Assembly (NCBI GenBank): GCA_049999805.1 | Contig: JBNGIO010006038.1 | Span: 72,725-113,145, forward strand | Direction: 5' to 3' | DNA from: Folioceros fuciformis | Lineage: Eukaryota > Anthocerotophyta > Anthocerotopsida > Anthocerotales | Length of the DNA stretch: 40,421 nucleotides | Shown: in pieces, positions 11,501 to 21,127 of the stretch | How the letters are laid out: the number at the start of each line of letters is the position of its first letter | How positions within the stretch are numbered: position 1 is the stretch's first letter | Made by a program: the position numbers and the translations under genes | Notes under the pieces: generated by a model | Seen by the model: the letters and a program-made list of their open reading frames with translations, nothing else | What the model was told of the DNA's origin: nothing | Databases searched by the model: none

Positions 11501-12635
11501 CGTCAAAATCCAGGAAACCGTCTCCTCCATTGCTGGACGGCCCGCCGTCATCCCTCACAACATCACCCCTCCTCTCACCCCAGAACTGCACTCCATAACT
11601 ACCCTTCGCAAGGCTCCCGGACACCGGAGGCTCAACCGCGCTGGATCGGAAGTCGTAGAAATCAGAATCCGGCACTGCGACGTGCACTTCACCGCTCTGC
11701 GCATCCGCTTGCTGCACGGTTGTGTCCACCAGATCATCCGGACTGCCAGGCTTCAGACTCTCCACAGCCTCCAGCTTATCCGACTTATTCAAATAATACT
11801 CCTCTCCGGAGAAATACGAGTCGTCCTCCACAAACGACGGATTCTCCAAATCATCCCTCTCATTCTCACTCTCAGGTAGAGCCTGGCTCCCTAGACTGGG
11901 CGTTGCCTGCTCATCCTCACTCGGATAATCCACCTCATGTGTCAGAAACCACTCCTCGTCTACAATAGGCTGTCTGTGATACCCAGGATCATCATCATTC
12001 TCATAACTGTCCGAATTCCAATCTTCGTCCGAAATATCACTCCCAAAATCACTCGGCCCCGCTTCGGCAGTCGCAAACCCTGAAAGCAGCTCCAGCCCGT
12101 TTCCCACAATACCCTGGCTAACTGATGGCCGGCCAATTCTTGCGCCTGCAAATGCAGCACATTCCACGTTAAAAGCAGACACCACCGCAGCCGAGGAAAA
12201 ACAAGCAATCATTTTGTGGCCCAGTCCATACAATGCTTAGCCTTCAATCCCACCTTTCCCTGACCGATGCACAGCACTTCCCGATTGAAAGGGATCATCA
12301 GAGCTGCCTCGCCACTCCATTGCTGCAAACACGAACACAGCTGAGAATTACATGCCTCCCAACGACTTTACAGCAGCCGACAGGGCAGCCTAGCCTGTCT
12401 GACAAGCCATCTGTATACCTGAAGACGCTGTATCCCGGCCAACAGGTACATCCAGAAATGAGCCCAACCCGGAGGCAAACTCTGGTACACTCAACCACGT
12501 GCAAGGGTCCGCTGCTACTGCCCGCTCTTCCATGGAACCAAGGTTGTGCTCCAGCTTGTGACCTGCTGAGTGAAGCTTGAGAGGAGGAAGTTTGGGAAGT
12601 TCTGCAGCAATTTGAGCCAGCGTCTTGTCATTCAT
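8506..12635 (-). CDS. DYRKP: DYRK-family protein kinase, plant DYRKP type
   Basis: Dual-specificity Tyr-regulated Ser/Thr kinase. Exons (minus): 12419-12635, 10363-12145, 9777-10056, 9579-9686, 9083-9361, 8836-8979, 8506-8694; all GT-AG; total 3000 nt, 999 aa. Residues 1-~665 are a disordered regulatory arm: an acidic region with the plant-DYRKP motif [18 protein letters not shown], then a Gln/Glu/Gly-rich tract and an LxLxL-like stretch near residue 586. The catalytic domain (~685-990) has [10 protein letters not shown], Lys717 in [15 protein letters not shown] at 816-823, and DLG instead of DFG at 838-840, as usual for DYRKs. The activation loop is [13 protein letters not shown]: the second Tyr (852) of the animal YxY is kept and the first is Cys850. 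The NAPA-like DH region ([19 protein letters not shown]) is intact. It ends [17 protein letters not shown]. Clade members act in growth and stress signalling; the substrate is unknown. Confidence 0.93.
9362..9538. repeat. ~84-bp diverged tandem duplication in a kinase intron
   Basis: Bases 9362-9445 and 9456-9538 align over their length (shared blocks: acaatgagaag, gatgaaatcaga or the gaatgaaatcaga variant, atccactccaaat). The duplicated unit includes the real 3' splice site of the exon starting at 9361. The second copy therefore carries a decoy ctgcag acceptor followed by an exon-like CTATCAC, matching the true exon start TCTATCAC. Confidence 0.8.
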
Positions 12636-12840
12636 CTTTCTCTCGGCCTGATCTCGTTCAATCCTTGGGGACGACTTCCCCCTGGCACAGCATGTTGTTG
12701 CACCACCACACCCACACCCCGCCCTGCTTGCTCCTGCTCTTCCTCCCGCACGCGCACCTTTACAACATACAAGCAATACATTATTACTAACACTTTTATG
12801 CTCTCTGCCGCCCTTTGTATATAGCCAGGCTCATTATAGC
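12636..12840 (-). promoter_or_regulatory. Putative kinase promoter with TATA box
   Basis: On the minus strand a CTATATAC element covers 12818-12823, about 185 bp upstream of the kinase ATG. That would put the start site near 12785-12790. A C-rich stretch (12705-12760 on the plus strand) lies in the predicted leader. The position is plausible but not proven. Confidence 0.4.
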
Positions 12841-13375
12841 TCCCATTTCGTGGGGGAAGAAAATCAGAAAAAATAAATTTGTCCGTTACCTTCCGTCTCA
12901 AAAAATTCAAACACAAATGGACATGTGTGCAATTCTATTAGGATCAAAACCCTAAACAGGAACTCCTTAGTTAGGATTAGGTTAACTCATTCAATCTTAT
13001 TTTTTTACTTTAAAATATATTTATGATTTAAATAAGTCATACAAATAGTTCATAAATTTGCCTTGAGTTCATAACTACAAATTTATTACGTTCAGGCAGT
13101 TATCGTATCGATTATTACATATAATAATAATTTTATATAAATATTTTTCTTATTATTCCTTCTGATTAAAGGAACCAATATCCCACTACTACAAAAATAC
13201 ATTTTATCAAGTGTACCTATCTTAAGAAAACTTAAATTACTTTTTTATCAATTAAAAGCAGCTTAATAAATAAACGATCATTAATTACTTCAATGACCTA
13301 GAACTTTATCTAGTTTTGAAACGTTTTACTTACTTTTGCTACTTTTATATTAAAATATTCTAAATACAATCTAAT
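12841..13375. other. AT-rich island without recognised genes
   Basis: This half-kilobase is dominated by A/T runs (for example 13101-13180 and 13200-13375), unlike the near-50 percent GC flanks, with fairly sharp edges. There are no long open frames. A CACTACTACAAAAA sequence at about 13183-13196 resembles the ends of plant CACTA transposons, but I found no partner end. It could be a decayed transposon or an organellar insertion. The adjoining plus frame 13376-13633 (85 codons) starts right at the edge and is not convincing as a gene. Confidence 0.5.
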
Positions 13376-13765
13376 ATGCAGCACGAGGACCACTATCAAA
13401 ACATTCCACGTTTAGTGTGCACAGGTTTTGCCCTCTTCCGGAAGAGCCTTCCTCCCTTCTGCGGAATCTACAAAATCGACAAGTCCTTCCCATATTATCC
13501 CACAAGTTCATATGGATCAAGTGAAAGGGAAAAATCCCCTCCGTCAACAAGGAGTTTAGGCACTTACAACAGTGTGGATGTGAAGATTGTTGCCCGGACA
13601 AAAGGCGCGCTAGACTCCCTTGGACTTTCTTGAGAGGTTAGTTACGAAATGGAGCCTCACTTCACCGCACTTGGATGCAGCTGGCTTGGTTGGATGGAAG
13701 ATGAATCAGAGTAAAATACATAACCATGTACGTCGAGGTTTCACAAACTCCCGAGTACGTGTCAG

Positions 13766-14243
13766 CTAAGGGAGCGCCGGGGCGCGGGAGGGCTGCTGCT
13801 CAACCGAGGGCGCGGTTGCACCCGCCATGGCTTGACGTTGCTGAGATCTGAGCATGGGAATGTCGGCGTAATCGGCGTAGTTGTAGATGAGGAAAGCATA
13901 GGCGCCTCCGAACACGGCTAGCGACACAGCCAGCACTCCAAACCACAGCACTCCTCCAAACGACTTGCCAAGCTGCACCTCCAGCTGCGACGGATTGCTC
14001 GAGGTATCCTCCGTCTGCCGTTCCACCTCCGGAGCCGGCTCCCGCTCGTCAGAGCCCTTGCCCNNNNNNNNNNNNNNNNNNNNNNNNNNNNNNNNNNNNN
14101 NNNNNNNNNNNNNNNNNNNNNNNNNNNNNNNNNNNNNNNNNNNNNNNNNNNNNNNNNNNNNNNGCGGTGGCCGCTGCGCTACTGCTGTTGCAACGGGAGA
14201 GAAAACAAGAGCACGATGCAGCTGCCGCGCCAACCTGCGCCAT
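13766..14243 (-). CDS. Small single-pass membrane protein, probably plastid-targeted (interrupted by gap)
   Basis: The minus strand offers an ATG at 14243 followed by a typical transit-peptide-like start (MAQVGAAAASCSCFLSRCNS). It then runs into the 100-base gap at 14064-14163. After the gap a frame continues with GKGSDEREPAPEVERQTEDT and a LEVQLGKSFGGVLWFG segment, then one clear transmembrane helix (VLAVSLAVFGGAYAFLIY). A short Gln/Pro/Ala-rich tail ends at a TAG (13766-13768). Because the gap length is unknown, the frame on its two sides cannot be linked, and an intron may lie inside it. The alternative N-terminal frame (MARQLHRALVF) has no ATG start. I do not recognise the family. A plastid membrane location is inferred from the composition. 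Confidence 0.55.
14064..14163. other. Assembly gap, 100 N
   Basis: Exactly 100 N, the usual placeholder for a gap of unknown length. It interrupts the small membrane-protein gene. Unlike the other two gaps, its flanks show no duplicated sequence. Confidence 0.99.
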
Positions 14244-15500
14244 CTTGCTCGCCTACACTTCGTGCTGCACGCGAGGTGCTTGTGAGAGGAATGCGCTGGA
14301 ACAGAGCTAACAATCGAGCACCGTTAGCTGTAACTGAGATTAGTGGTAACGGCCTACGGGCGGCCGGTCAAGAAAGGAAGCGTGTGGAGCCGGCGGGCCG
14401 TGAGTAGCGGAGGATGATTTTGGCTGGTGACTTGGTGGAACTAACCGTGGATATGTGATGTGCATTCATTGTCGCGAGATGTGTCGTCTCTCACATCGCG
14501 CTCCTCTCTTTCTTGTTCTTTATTTCAAGCAAGCTGCTCGCCTGCTTAATAAGCTTCTCGCAATGTTGATTCCAGGTCTCTTGGCTCCATCTGGATGTTC
14601 TGCCTTACAACTCCAGCTTCCTGTGTTTCTGTCGTCATAATTTTGGCTCAGTCTTTCTTGCATTGAGACGTTGTGGAGATGGTCCTGGTAAAAATTCTTG
14701 CCAGCACCGAGAAGCTGGGGCCTTGTTTGCAGTTCTCGTTGCGTCTGAAAGTTCATTTCGTAATGGATCTTTGATCGCTAGTGAAGTGTAAAATTACTTA
14801 CTTTGCAGACGATGTGCGTTTGCAGCGGGCTTGGATGCCCATCTGTGCTCACGGCCTTTGTGTCGTTGCTTGTGCGTTCAGATTAGTTCGCTGGATACGG
14901 AAGATGGTCAACACGGGTGGTCAGAGTGGAAAGATGGTGAAATATAGAAAGCTTGCCCTCACTGTTGGCTTGTCCTCAGAATGATTGATCAGCTGAGCTC
15001 TCCGAATCGTGGTTTCTTGATTGACAAGCGTGTGCTCACTTTGCAGTGGGAGAAGCTTGTTAGTGGACATTGGCGTTGTAAGAACTACTGCATACTACCG
15101 GTATACTGCACCGGCTCCCTGTTGTGATGATGAACCGGTCTTTTTTTCTCATGCAGAATGGTGCTTTGCATAAAGATTATGAACAGCAAAGTCCGCAAGA
15201 CTACATGATCGCGGAGCTGCTGCAGCAGCTGCATTTATCAGTTGTTGGAGTCACTGGCAGTGTAGGGACAGTTACTGTCCAAGAGCGCCTGACAGTTGAG
15301 GGGACGTTCACGAGTGATGAACGAGTAGGCAGACTGTGAAGGGAGGGGGGCCTGCTACCACAATGAATTTTTCCTCGGGTTCAGAATGCCAAGTATCCTG
15401 CAAGTAGATGCGGTGTCAGCTGTGGGACACGAGATTGAAGCTTGCATGGCGTTTTTCCATGTGTGACGGAAGTTGAGCTACTGAGCAATACCTCCATGCC
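14244..15500. other. Intergenic region upstream of the rhomboid gene
   Basis: About 1.26 kb between divergent genes. No reading frame here shows family features. A TTTGCAG at about 15040-15046 could be the acceptor of a 5'UTR intron of the rhomboid gene, but this cannot be decided from the sequence. No TATA box was recognised. Confidence 0.4.
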
Positions 15501-16889
15501 ATGGGACGACAGCTGAAATACGAGGACAGGTCACTACGGGAGATCCATGGCACTGCAGCCCCCGGCAGCGACGTCTCTGCATCGGGATCCCCGCGTAGCC
15601 ATAGAAGATCCCACAGCAGCAGCAGCAACAGCAGTAGCCGGAGCAGGACGATGTCACCTCCCAGGAGTCTGCGAGGGTTCGGCAACCTCTGGTCCCCGAG
15701 CCCCAGGCCGGCACAGCCACACCCACAGCCTAAGCCACATGCAGGGACGGGAGCTCCCATAGCCAACGGCAACGGCACATCCATGCGGAGCAGCCGGAAT
15801 GTGAAGCACTTGGCGCCATCGCAGGTGACGATGCTGAAGGAGCTGGGGGAAGCAATGGCCAAGGATCCCAACGGCCTCAGCAACGGCGCGGATACTATAG
15901 TGGGAGTGAGCAACGGAGGGGCTTACACCATCGGGCCTCTGTACCAGGGGGGATATGCGGCGGGTCTACAAAGCTCCCGCGCGGCGGGCGCAGCGACAAG
16001 GGGGTCGGTGCAGGGGCGGAAGATGCCGGTGGTGATGCCGCTCTTCATGCTGGCCAATCTGGCATACTTCATGGCCACCATGTACCTGAACAACTGCCCT
16101 CGCCAGGGACAGGGTCGCGCGTGTGTCGGCAGATTCCTGCACCGGTTCTCGTTCCAGCCGCTTGAGGAGAACCCGCTACTGGGCCCGAGCTCCGGGCGGC
16201 TGGCGGCCATGGGAGCAGTGGGAAGAGAAGGCGGGTGGCGGCTGCTCTCCTCGATCTGGCTGCACGCCGGGCTGCTGCACTTACTCACGACGCTGGCGGG
16301 CCTGGGCCTGGTTGGAGTCCGGCTAGAGCGTGACCTGGGCTATCTCAGCGCCGGGCTGGCGTACGTAGTGGCGGGCGTGGGAGGAAGCCTGCTGTCGGCA
16401 CTGCTCTACAGCGGGGAGGCGGCGGGCGGCGGCTCGGGAGCCTTGCTAGGCGTGCTGGGAGCCACTAGCGCCGAGATAGCCACCAACTGGAGCTACTACC
16501 GGCACAAGCGCAGAGTGCTCGGCTGCTGCGCGCTGCTGCTGGCGGCCTGCGCGTGTGAGGGCGCCATGCCCAACGTGGGCAACTGGTGCCACCTCGGAGG
16601 CTCCGTCACCGGGTTTCTGCTCGCCTTCGTCTTCCTGGTGCGCCCGCACCTGTGGACGCGCCCTGCGAACTCTGGCTACGACCCGGACGACGCCCTCCAC
16701 AGTTCCGGCCCCCACACGCTCGTATGGGCCCTCGCTTTTCTGCTGCTGGTGGGTTTGTGCGCCGGAGCTGTCATAGCGCTGCTGGTGGCAGCTTCTCCCG
16801 CGCGCGCACATTGCCTGCACCACTCTTTTTGCCGACACCTCACCTGCATTCCCACATCCCGCTGGCATTGCAACTATTTTAATAATTGA
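15501..16889 (+). CDS. RBL: Rhomboid-like intramembrane serine protease, plant RBL type, intronless
   Basis: Single-exon frame of 462 aa. Rhomboids cleave transmembrane substrates inside the membrane using a Ser-His dyad. Residues 1-~170 are a Ser/Arg/Pro-rich cytosolic arm with an AGC-repeat Ser tract. Seven hydrophobic segments follow: ~176-196, ~249-270, ~281-300, ~311-328, ~341-358, ~364-382 and ~402-425. The family hallmarks are visible: the WR motif (Trp246-Arg247), a HAGLLHLL loop (His255, His260), GGSG with catalytic Ser312, and His364 in NWCHLGGSVTGFLL. The position four residues after His260, normally Asn and part of the oxyanion hole, is Thr264. The C-terminus is His/Cys-rich (HCLHHSFCRH). 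Golgi or plasma-membrane location is typical of plant RBLs. Activity is likely but not certain given the Asn loss. Confidence 0.9.
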   Translation: MGRQLKYEDRSLREIHGTAAPGSDVSASGSPRSHRRSHSSSSNSSSRSRTMSPPRSLRGFGNLWSPSPRPAQPHPQPKPHAGTGAPIANGNGTSMRSSRNVKHLAPSQVTMLKELGEAMAKDPNGLSNGADTIVGVSNGGAYTIGPLYQGGYAAGLQSSRAAGAATRGSVQGRKMPVVMPLFMLANLAYFMATMYLNNCPRQGQGRACVGRFLHRFSFQPLEENPLLGPSSGRLAAMGAVGREGGWRLLSSIWLHAGLLHLLTTLAGLGLVGVRLERDLGYLSAGLAYVVAGVGGSLLSALLYSGEAAGGGSGALLGVLGATSAEIATNWSYYRHKRRVLGCCALLLAACACEGAMPNVGNWCHLGGSVTGFLLAFVFLVRPHLWTRPANSGYDPDDALHSSGPHTLVWALAFLLLVGLCAGAVIALLVAASPARAHCLHHSFCRHLTCIPTSRWHCNYFNN

Positions 16890-17748
16890 CCTCGCAGACA
16901 CTTCTTTCACAACAATTTCCCGAATAATTTTTCACAACATAACGAACAAGATATTGCTACATTCCATGCTCCATACGATAGTGTGTGAGACTAACATTTC
17001 GCTCAAGTAGAAGGCGAGCACCAAACAAGGCTGTGCACAACAAACGGGAACGAACAACAAATAACAGCCAATCTTCCCTTGCAATTCAGGGGAGCAGGTT
17101 CTTGTCGGGGATTTATTGGTCTACACACAAGTCGGTATCTTACAGTAAAATAAGGGGAGATGTGCCACAGCTGCGTTTCCTCCTCCAGGAAAGAAGCGCC
17201 GAGAGTGCGTCTGTCCATCGTTAGGAAGCCATTTTCCTCCCATTCCCAGCCGTAAAATGTTTACGGAGAAATCAGCAGCAGGAGAAAGGTTCTGGTCTAT
17301 ATCTACAACCAACTAACTAGCTGCGGCGTGTTGAGGAAATTGAAAATTGAATGCATCGCACAGCCTGTCCACACTATCCGGAAATGGTCCACGGGCGGCA
17401 GAAAAAAAGTGTAGTCCATTCGGGCGTCAATTCTTTAGACATTGACGTGAGTGGTGCCTGCGCCTGCAGGGACAGCGCCAATGCAAACAAGCAGTCTGGT
17501 TAGGGCAGATTTGGAGGTGTGCGAGGGCAAAAGGTTAGATTGAAGAAGTTGGTTGAGGAAGATCAGCGATACTTACGAGAGTGCTGCTGCTGCTGCAAGG
17601 GCGAGCTAGAGTGTTTGCAGGAAGAAAAGGAAGAGGAAGAGGAGGATTGCAGCATCTGGGAGCATTCATCTAACTTCTACTGGCACAGCTTCGCGGTTGC
17701 ACCGTACGGTGCTTTGCTCAACGCTCGGGCCTGCTCCGAGCCTTGTTT
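16890..17748. other. Convergent flank of rhomboid and TIGR01589 genes
   Basis: Presumably 3'UTRs of both neighbours. On the minus strand, possible further splice sites for the small TIGR01589 gene lie here: acceptors at 17606 or 17593, a strong GTAAGT donor at 17571-17576 and an acceptor at 17464. Its C-terminus may therefore extend into this region. Nothing else was recognised. Confidence 0.4.
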
Positions 17749-18230
17749 CTACCTGGCGTAGGCGGTGAAGAAATCCTTGTTCTCTTTCTCCAGTTCTTTC
17801 CACACTGAGATACGCAAGGCAACGAAGGCGGTTAAGAAATGAAGACTTGGAAGGCACGATGCATACGGAAGCGGAGATAGGGCCAAGGCCGCTGCTTGCA
17901 GATTGTGGTGCGGCCTGCCTCACCTGTGAGCGTGATGACAGGCTTGACATGCGCGTACTTGGCAAGAGCCTTGACGCAGTCGTCGCGATCCATGTAGAGC
18001 ATCAAGCACCTCTCGATCAAGTACTGCACCTGGAGTGCCAAGGCACGGCGGTTGCATGAGTCTCACAACTCCAACAGGAATCTGCAATCGTTCCTTCTCA
18101 CAGACAAACGTGGTGCACAGGGCAGGGCAACGCAGCAGCCAGTACAGCGTACCATGAGAATGTAGGAGTAAGAAACATCCCCTTTTTGCCTAGTAGGCGG
18201 GGTGTGCGTCGGGGGGGAAGGTGGCCGCAT
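17749..18230 (-). CDS. Plant-specific TIGR01589 domain small protein
   Basis: Exons (minus): 18153-18230, 17924-18029, 17749-17804, GT-AG and in phase, giving 79 aa. After a short Pro-rich start, the whole protein is the conserved plant domain known as TIGR01589: SYSYILMVQYLIERCLMLYM, then KALAKYAHVKPVITLTVWKE and LEKENKDFFTAYAR. The function of this family is unknown to me; members are helical and often occur as short proteins. The stop TAG overlaps a potential donor (CCAG then GTAGAA), so splicing there could extend the C-terminus. The CDS 5' end is favoured because the first exon joins in phase to the conserved SYIxMVQ motif. Confidence 0.85.
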
Positions 18231-20413
18231 CCTGACGCCGATCCGATCGACTCAAGTCGCAGTGAGACAAGGAAATGTTGTCCACCTTACACTCTAGCCC
18301 TCCTCTCCTCCCAAACCACGGCGACTACCGGCGGCTGACACTGACAAACTCCAGAGCAAACCAGCAGCCCCGGTTCCACATGATCCGACCCGAAGAGCAG
18401 CAGCAGGAGCAATTGAAGCGCCGCAATTGGTCCGCAAGCCTAGGACGAGGAGAAGAGGAGATCGGAAGACGACCACGGCGGCTCCAATTCCCGCACAATT
18501 GCCACGCACAAGCCGGCGCGGCAGCGGACGCAGGAAAGCACAATTCCCTTCCTTCTCTCCCGAAGCCTTAGCTCACCAAGCCAAGGCAGCAGCGGAAGCC
18601 ACCAGCAGCAGCGGCGGCGGCAGCCGGCAGAGCAACACGAAGACGGAGGGTGGAGCGAACGAGGAAAGAAGATGGTGGCGAGCGTGAGAAGGATGAAGAG
18701 AAGGCGGTGTAGAAATAGGGCGAGAGACGTGCGCAGCGCACGGCACCACGTCCCGTCCCGGGCCCGGCACCCTTCAACAATGTGCCTTGTTCACTGGACC
18801 TGCAACACGTAGGTAGGCGCGATGGCAGGGCCGCCCCGCCCCCTGACGGAGCATTTATCTTTCCACGTCCAACCACGTTTACTCCCTCCCCCCAACGGCA
18901 GCTGCGGTTAAGACCCCATCCGTAATGGCCACCTTATCTCCACCCCTATCTCAACTCCTACTGTCCTATGGCTCCCTGACGCAACACATGAAACGCTGGC
19001 GCGGTTTGCGTGGGCGGTCGGGAATGTGGCCTCGGTGCCGGGAACTCCCAGGTTCGAATTCCGCAAAATGCTACGATTCATCCAACGTTATTTACCTCTT
19101 TATTTGCCCTCAACGGGGTGACGAGACGAGACGAGACGAGACGCCCGATACGGGCCGCCTCCCTCCCGCCCGTCTCTCTCCCCTGGCGTGTTGCGGAGCA
19201 GCAGAGAGAGGTCCACACATAACATACATACTGTACATACATTCGCACTCCACAGCTGGAGGAGGCATGTTGGGACTCGTGTGGCGCCGCCGCAAGTTGC
19301 AAAGTGGGGTACACCCAGGGTTGGGTAGGTGAATAGGAAGGGCATGTGGGGTCACGTGGAGAGGAGACCGGACGACCGCACCACACCCCGCACCGCACCC
19401 GCACCGTTCCGTAGACTGTACATGCAAGGTCCATACAGCAGGCAAGTTAGAGTAGCCTGGTGTCCCAGGAGCTGAGTCAGGAGTTTCGTGGCAGGCGCGG
19501 AGAAGGGAAAGGAAAAGGGAAGGAGGGTGAAGATCAAAATCTGGTGCCAGCCAATGGCAGCGCGAGACGCAGAGGAGCCCGCAATGCGACACAGCACGGC
19601 GCGCACTTCGAGACCTGGTACAGTAGTAGCAGTGGTAGCGGCCGCTAGCTCATCACTCCCGTCCCTCCCTCCCTCCCTCCCTTATCATCATGAGATTACA
19701 CAAAAGGCTATGATGAGAGCCTGAGGGTGTGGCAGACGGCAGTGCACGCATTTAAGTGGGGGGAGAGGGTAGTTGGTTACTTGTATCATTTGTATGTTAC
19801 TACTGTAGTAGCATTATAGCCAGGCAGAGGGTTCGGGCAGCGCCAGCCCCGCTAACCCTAAAATGAGTTAGCCAGAGGCCATCCCCCGGGAGCATGCATG
19901 GCTCCCAGCTCCGAGCCCCGAGCCCTCCCTTCGACAGCAATGCGACAAGGCAGAATATGCCCGGGAGGCCATGGGCCGTTTCACGGACGGCAGGGATGGC
20001 GCGATGCTGCCCATTCCCACCCAACTGGGCTAGATATTCTCCCGACCACCAGATTTGTAGTGCAGGGCCTACTAGGGTGCAGGGCGCAGGGTGCAGGGCG
20101 CGGCGCCTCCAGGAAAATATCTAGTTCCCACTAGAATAGCCGCTGCCCGTGAAAAGACAAAGGGAGGGTAGGGTCCGTGACTCCGTGCCAATGCGTCCTG
20201 CGTGTAAAAGTGGCCGGAGGGCCCAGGGAGAGTACACAGTGATAAATAAGTGTAGGGGAGGCAAGGCAAGGAAGGGCATATAAATGCTGGATGGCTCTGG
20301 CTCTGGCCTGGCATGGCCGCCTGGACGGCCGTCTTGCCTGCCTTACACATACCGATAACTCTGACACCCCCTATTCGTACTGTAATAACATACTGTCCAT
20401 GGGAAGGGGAGGA
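18231..20413. other. Gene-poor intergenic stretch
   Basis: This holds the TIGR01589 gene promoter (near 18231-18800) and then sequence with no supported gene. Many medium-length frames occur on both strands because the sequence is GC-rich and low in stops; none shows a family motif. Short simple repeats are present: GACGA-type at 19120-19143 and (CCCT)n at about 19660-19682. Confidence 0.5.
19120..19143. repeat. (GACGA)n microsatellite
   Basis: Four to five uninterrupted copies of a GACGA pentamer. Confidence 0.85.
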
Positions 20414-20443
20414 CAGGGCAGGGCAGGGCAGGGCAGGCAGGCA
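20414..20443. repeat. (GGGCA)n microsatellite
   Basis: About four copies of GGGCA followed by GGCA units. It is the same purine-rich pentamer style as the larger array at 20755-20925. Confidence 0.85.
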
Positions 20444-20754
20444 GCAGGGACAGCAGCGACACACAGGTTTTGAATCTGATTTGATTACTCTGTAATTGGC
20501 CTCGGCCATGCGGTAGTCAGGGGAGGCCGATGTTCCTGGACGCGCTGTGGAATCCGGGAGCTGAATCCGGAGGATAGCGGGATAGAGGCCTCCGCACGCC
20601 TGGCCAATAGTGTGCGGCTTCGTCCCCCCTCCCGATCTCTGCTCAGCAACTGCCTGCTCTGATCTCATCTGCTCTACGGCTTCACCCGAACACAGAAAGG
20701 AAAACAAAAACAGGAGACGATGAAGCAAGGAGACGAAACGGAAGGGAATGGAAG

Positions 20755-20925
20755 GCAAGGAAGGGCAGGGCAAGGAGAAGCATGGCAAGGCGAGGCGAGT
20801 CAGGGCAAGGCGAGGCGAGTCAGGGCAAGGCGAGGCGAGGCGACGCAGGGCGAGGCAAGGCAAGGCAAGGCAAGGCAAGGCAAGGCAAGGCAAGGCAAGG
20901 CAAGGCAAGGCAAGGCAAGGCAAGG
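20755..20925. repeat. GGCAA / GGCGA pentanucleotide array
   Basis: A degenerate pentamer array (GGGCA, GGCGA, GAGTC variants) from about 20755 passes into a perfect CAAGG array at 20856-20925 (14 copies, 70 bp). The long open frames on both strands here (Arg/Gln/Gly/Lys repeats on plus, Leu/Pro/Cys repeats on minus) are artefacts of a stop-free simple repeat. Confidence 0.95.
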
Positions 20926-20933
20926 CAATTAGA

Positions 20934-21127
20934 AACAAACAAGAAGCACAAGAAAGAAAAGTAACGGACGGACGTTGGTGNNNNNNNNNNNNNNNNNNNN
21001 NNNNNNNNNNNNNNNNNNNNNNNNNNNNNNNNNNNNNNNNNNNNNNNNNNNNNNNNNNNNNNNNNNNNNNNNNNNNNNNNAACAAACAAGAAGCACAAGA
21101 AAGAAAAGTAACGGACGGACGTTGGTG
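20934..21127. other. Assembly gap flanked by a 47-bp duplicate
   Basis: The 100 N at 20981-21080 are bordered by the same 47 bp on both sides (20934-20980 and 21081-21127, starting aacaaacaagaagcaca). This indicates that two contigs end in the same sequence and were placed side by side rather than merged. The adjacent pentamer array is the likely cause of the contig break. Confidence 0.93.

Noticed and set aside
10580-11968. Plus-strand open frames of 150-212 codons
   Set aside because: They are antisense shadows of the large kinase exon, whose protein matches the DYRKP family in frame.
13376-13633. 85-codon plus frame starting at a TATGCAG acceptor-like site
   Set aside because: No conserved motif, no plausible upstream exon, and it abuts the AT-rich island; I could not support a gene.
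19020-19080. GGTTCGAATTCC, resembling a tRNA B box
   Set aside because: It has one base too many compared with the B-box consensus, and I could find neither an A box nor a cloverleaf upstream.
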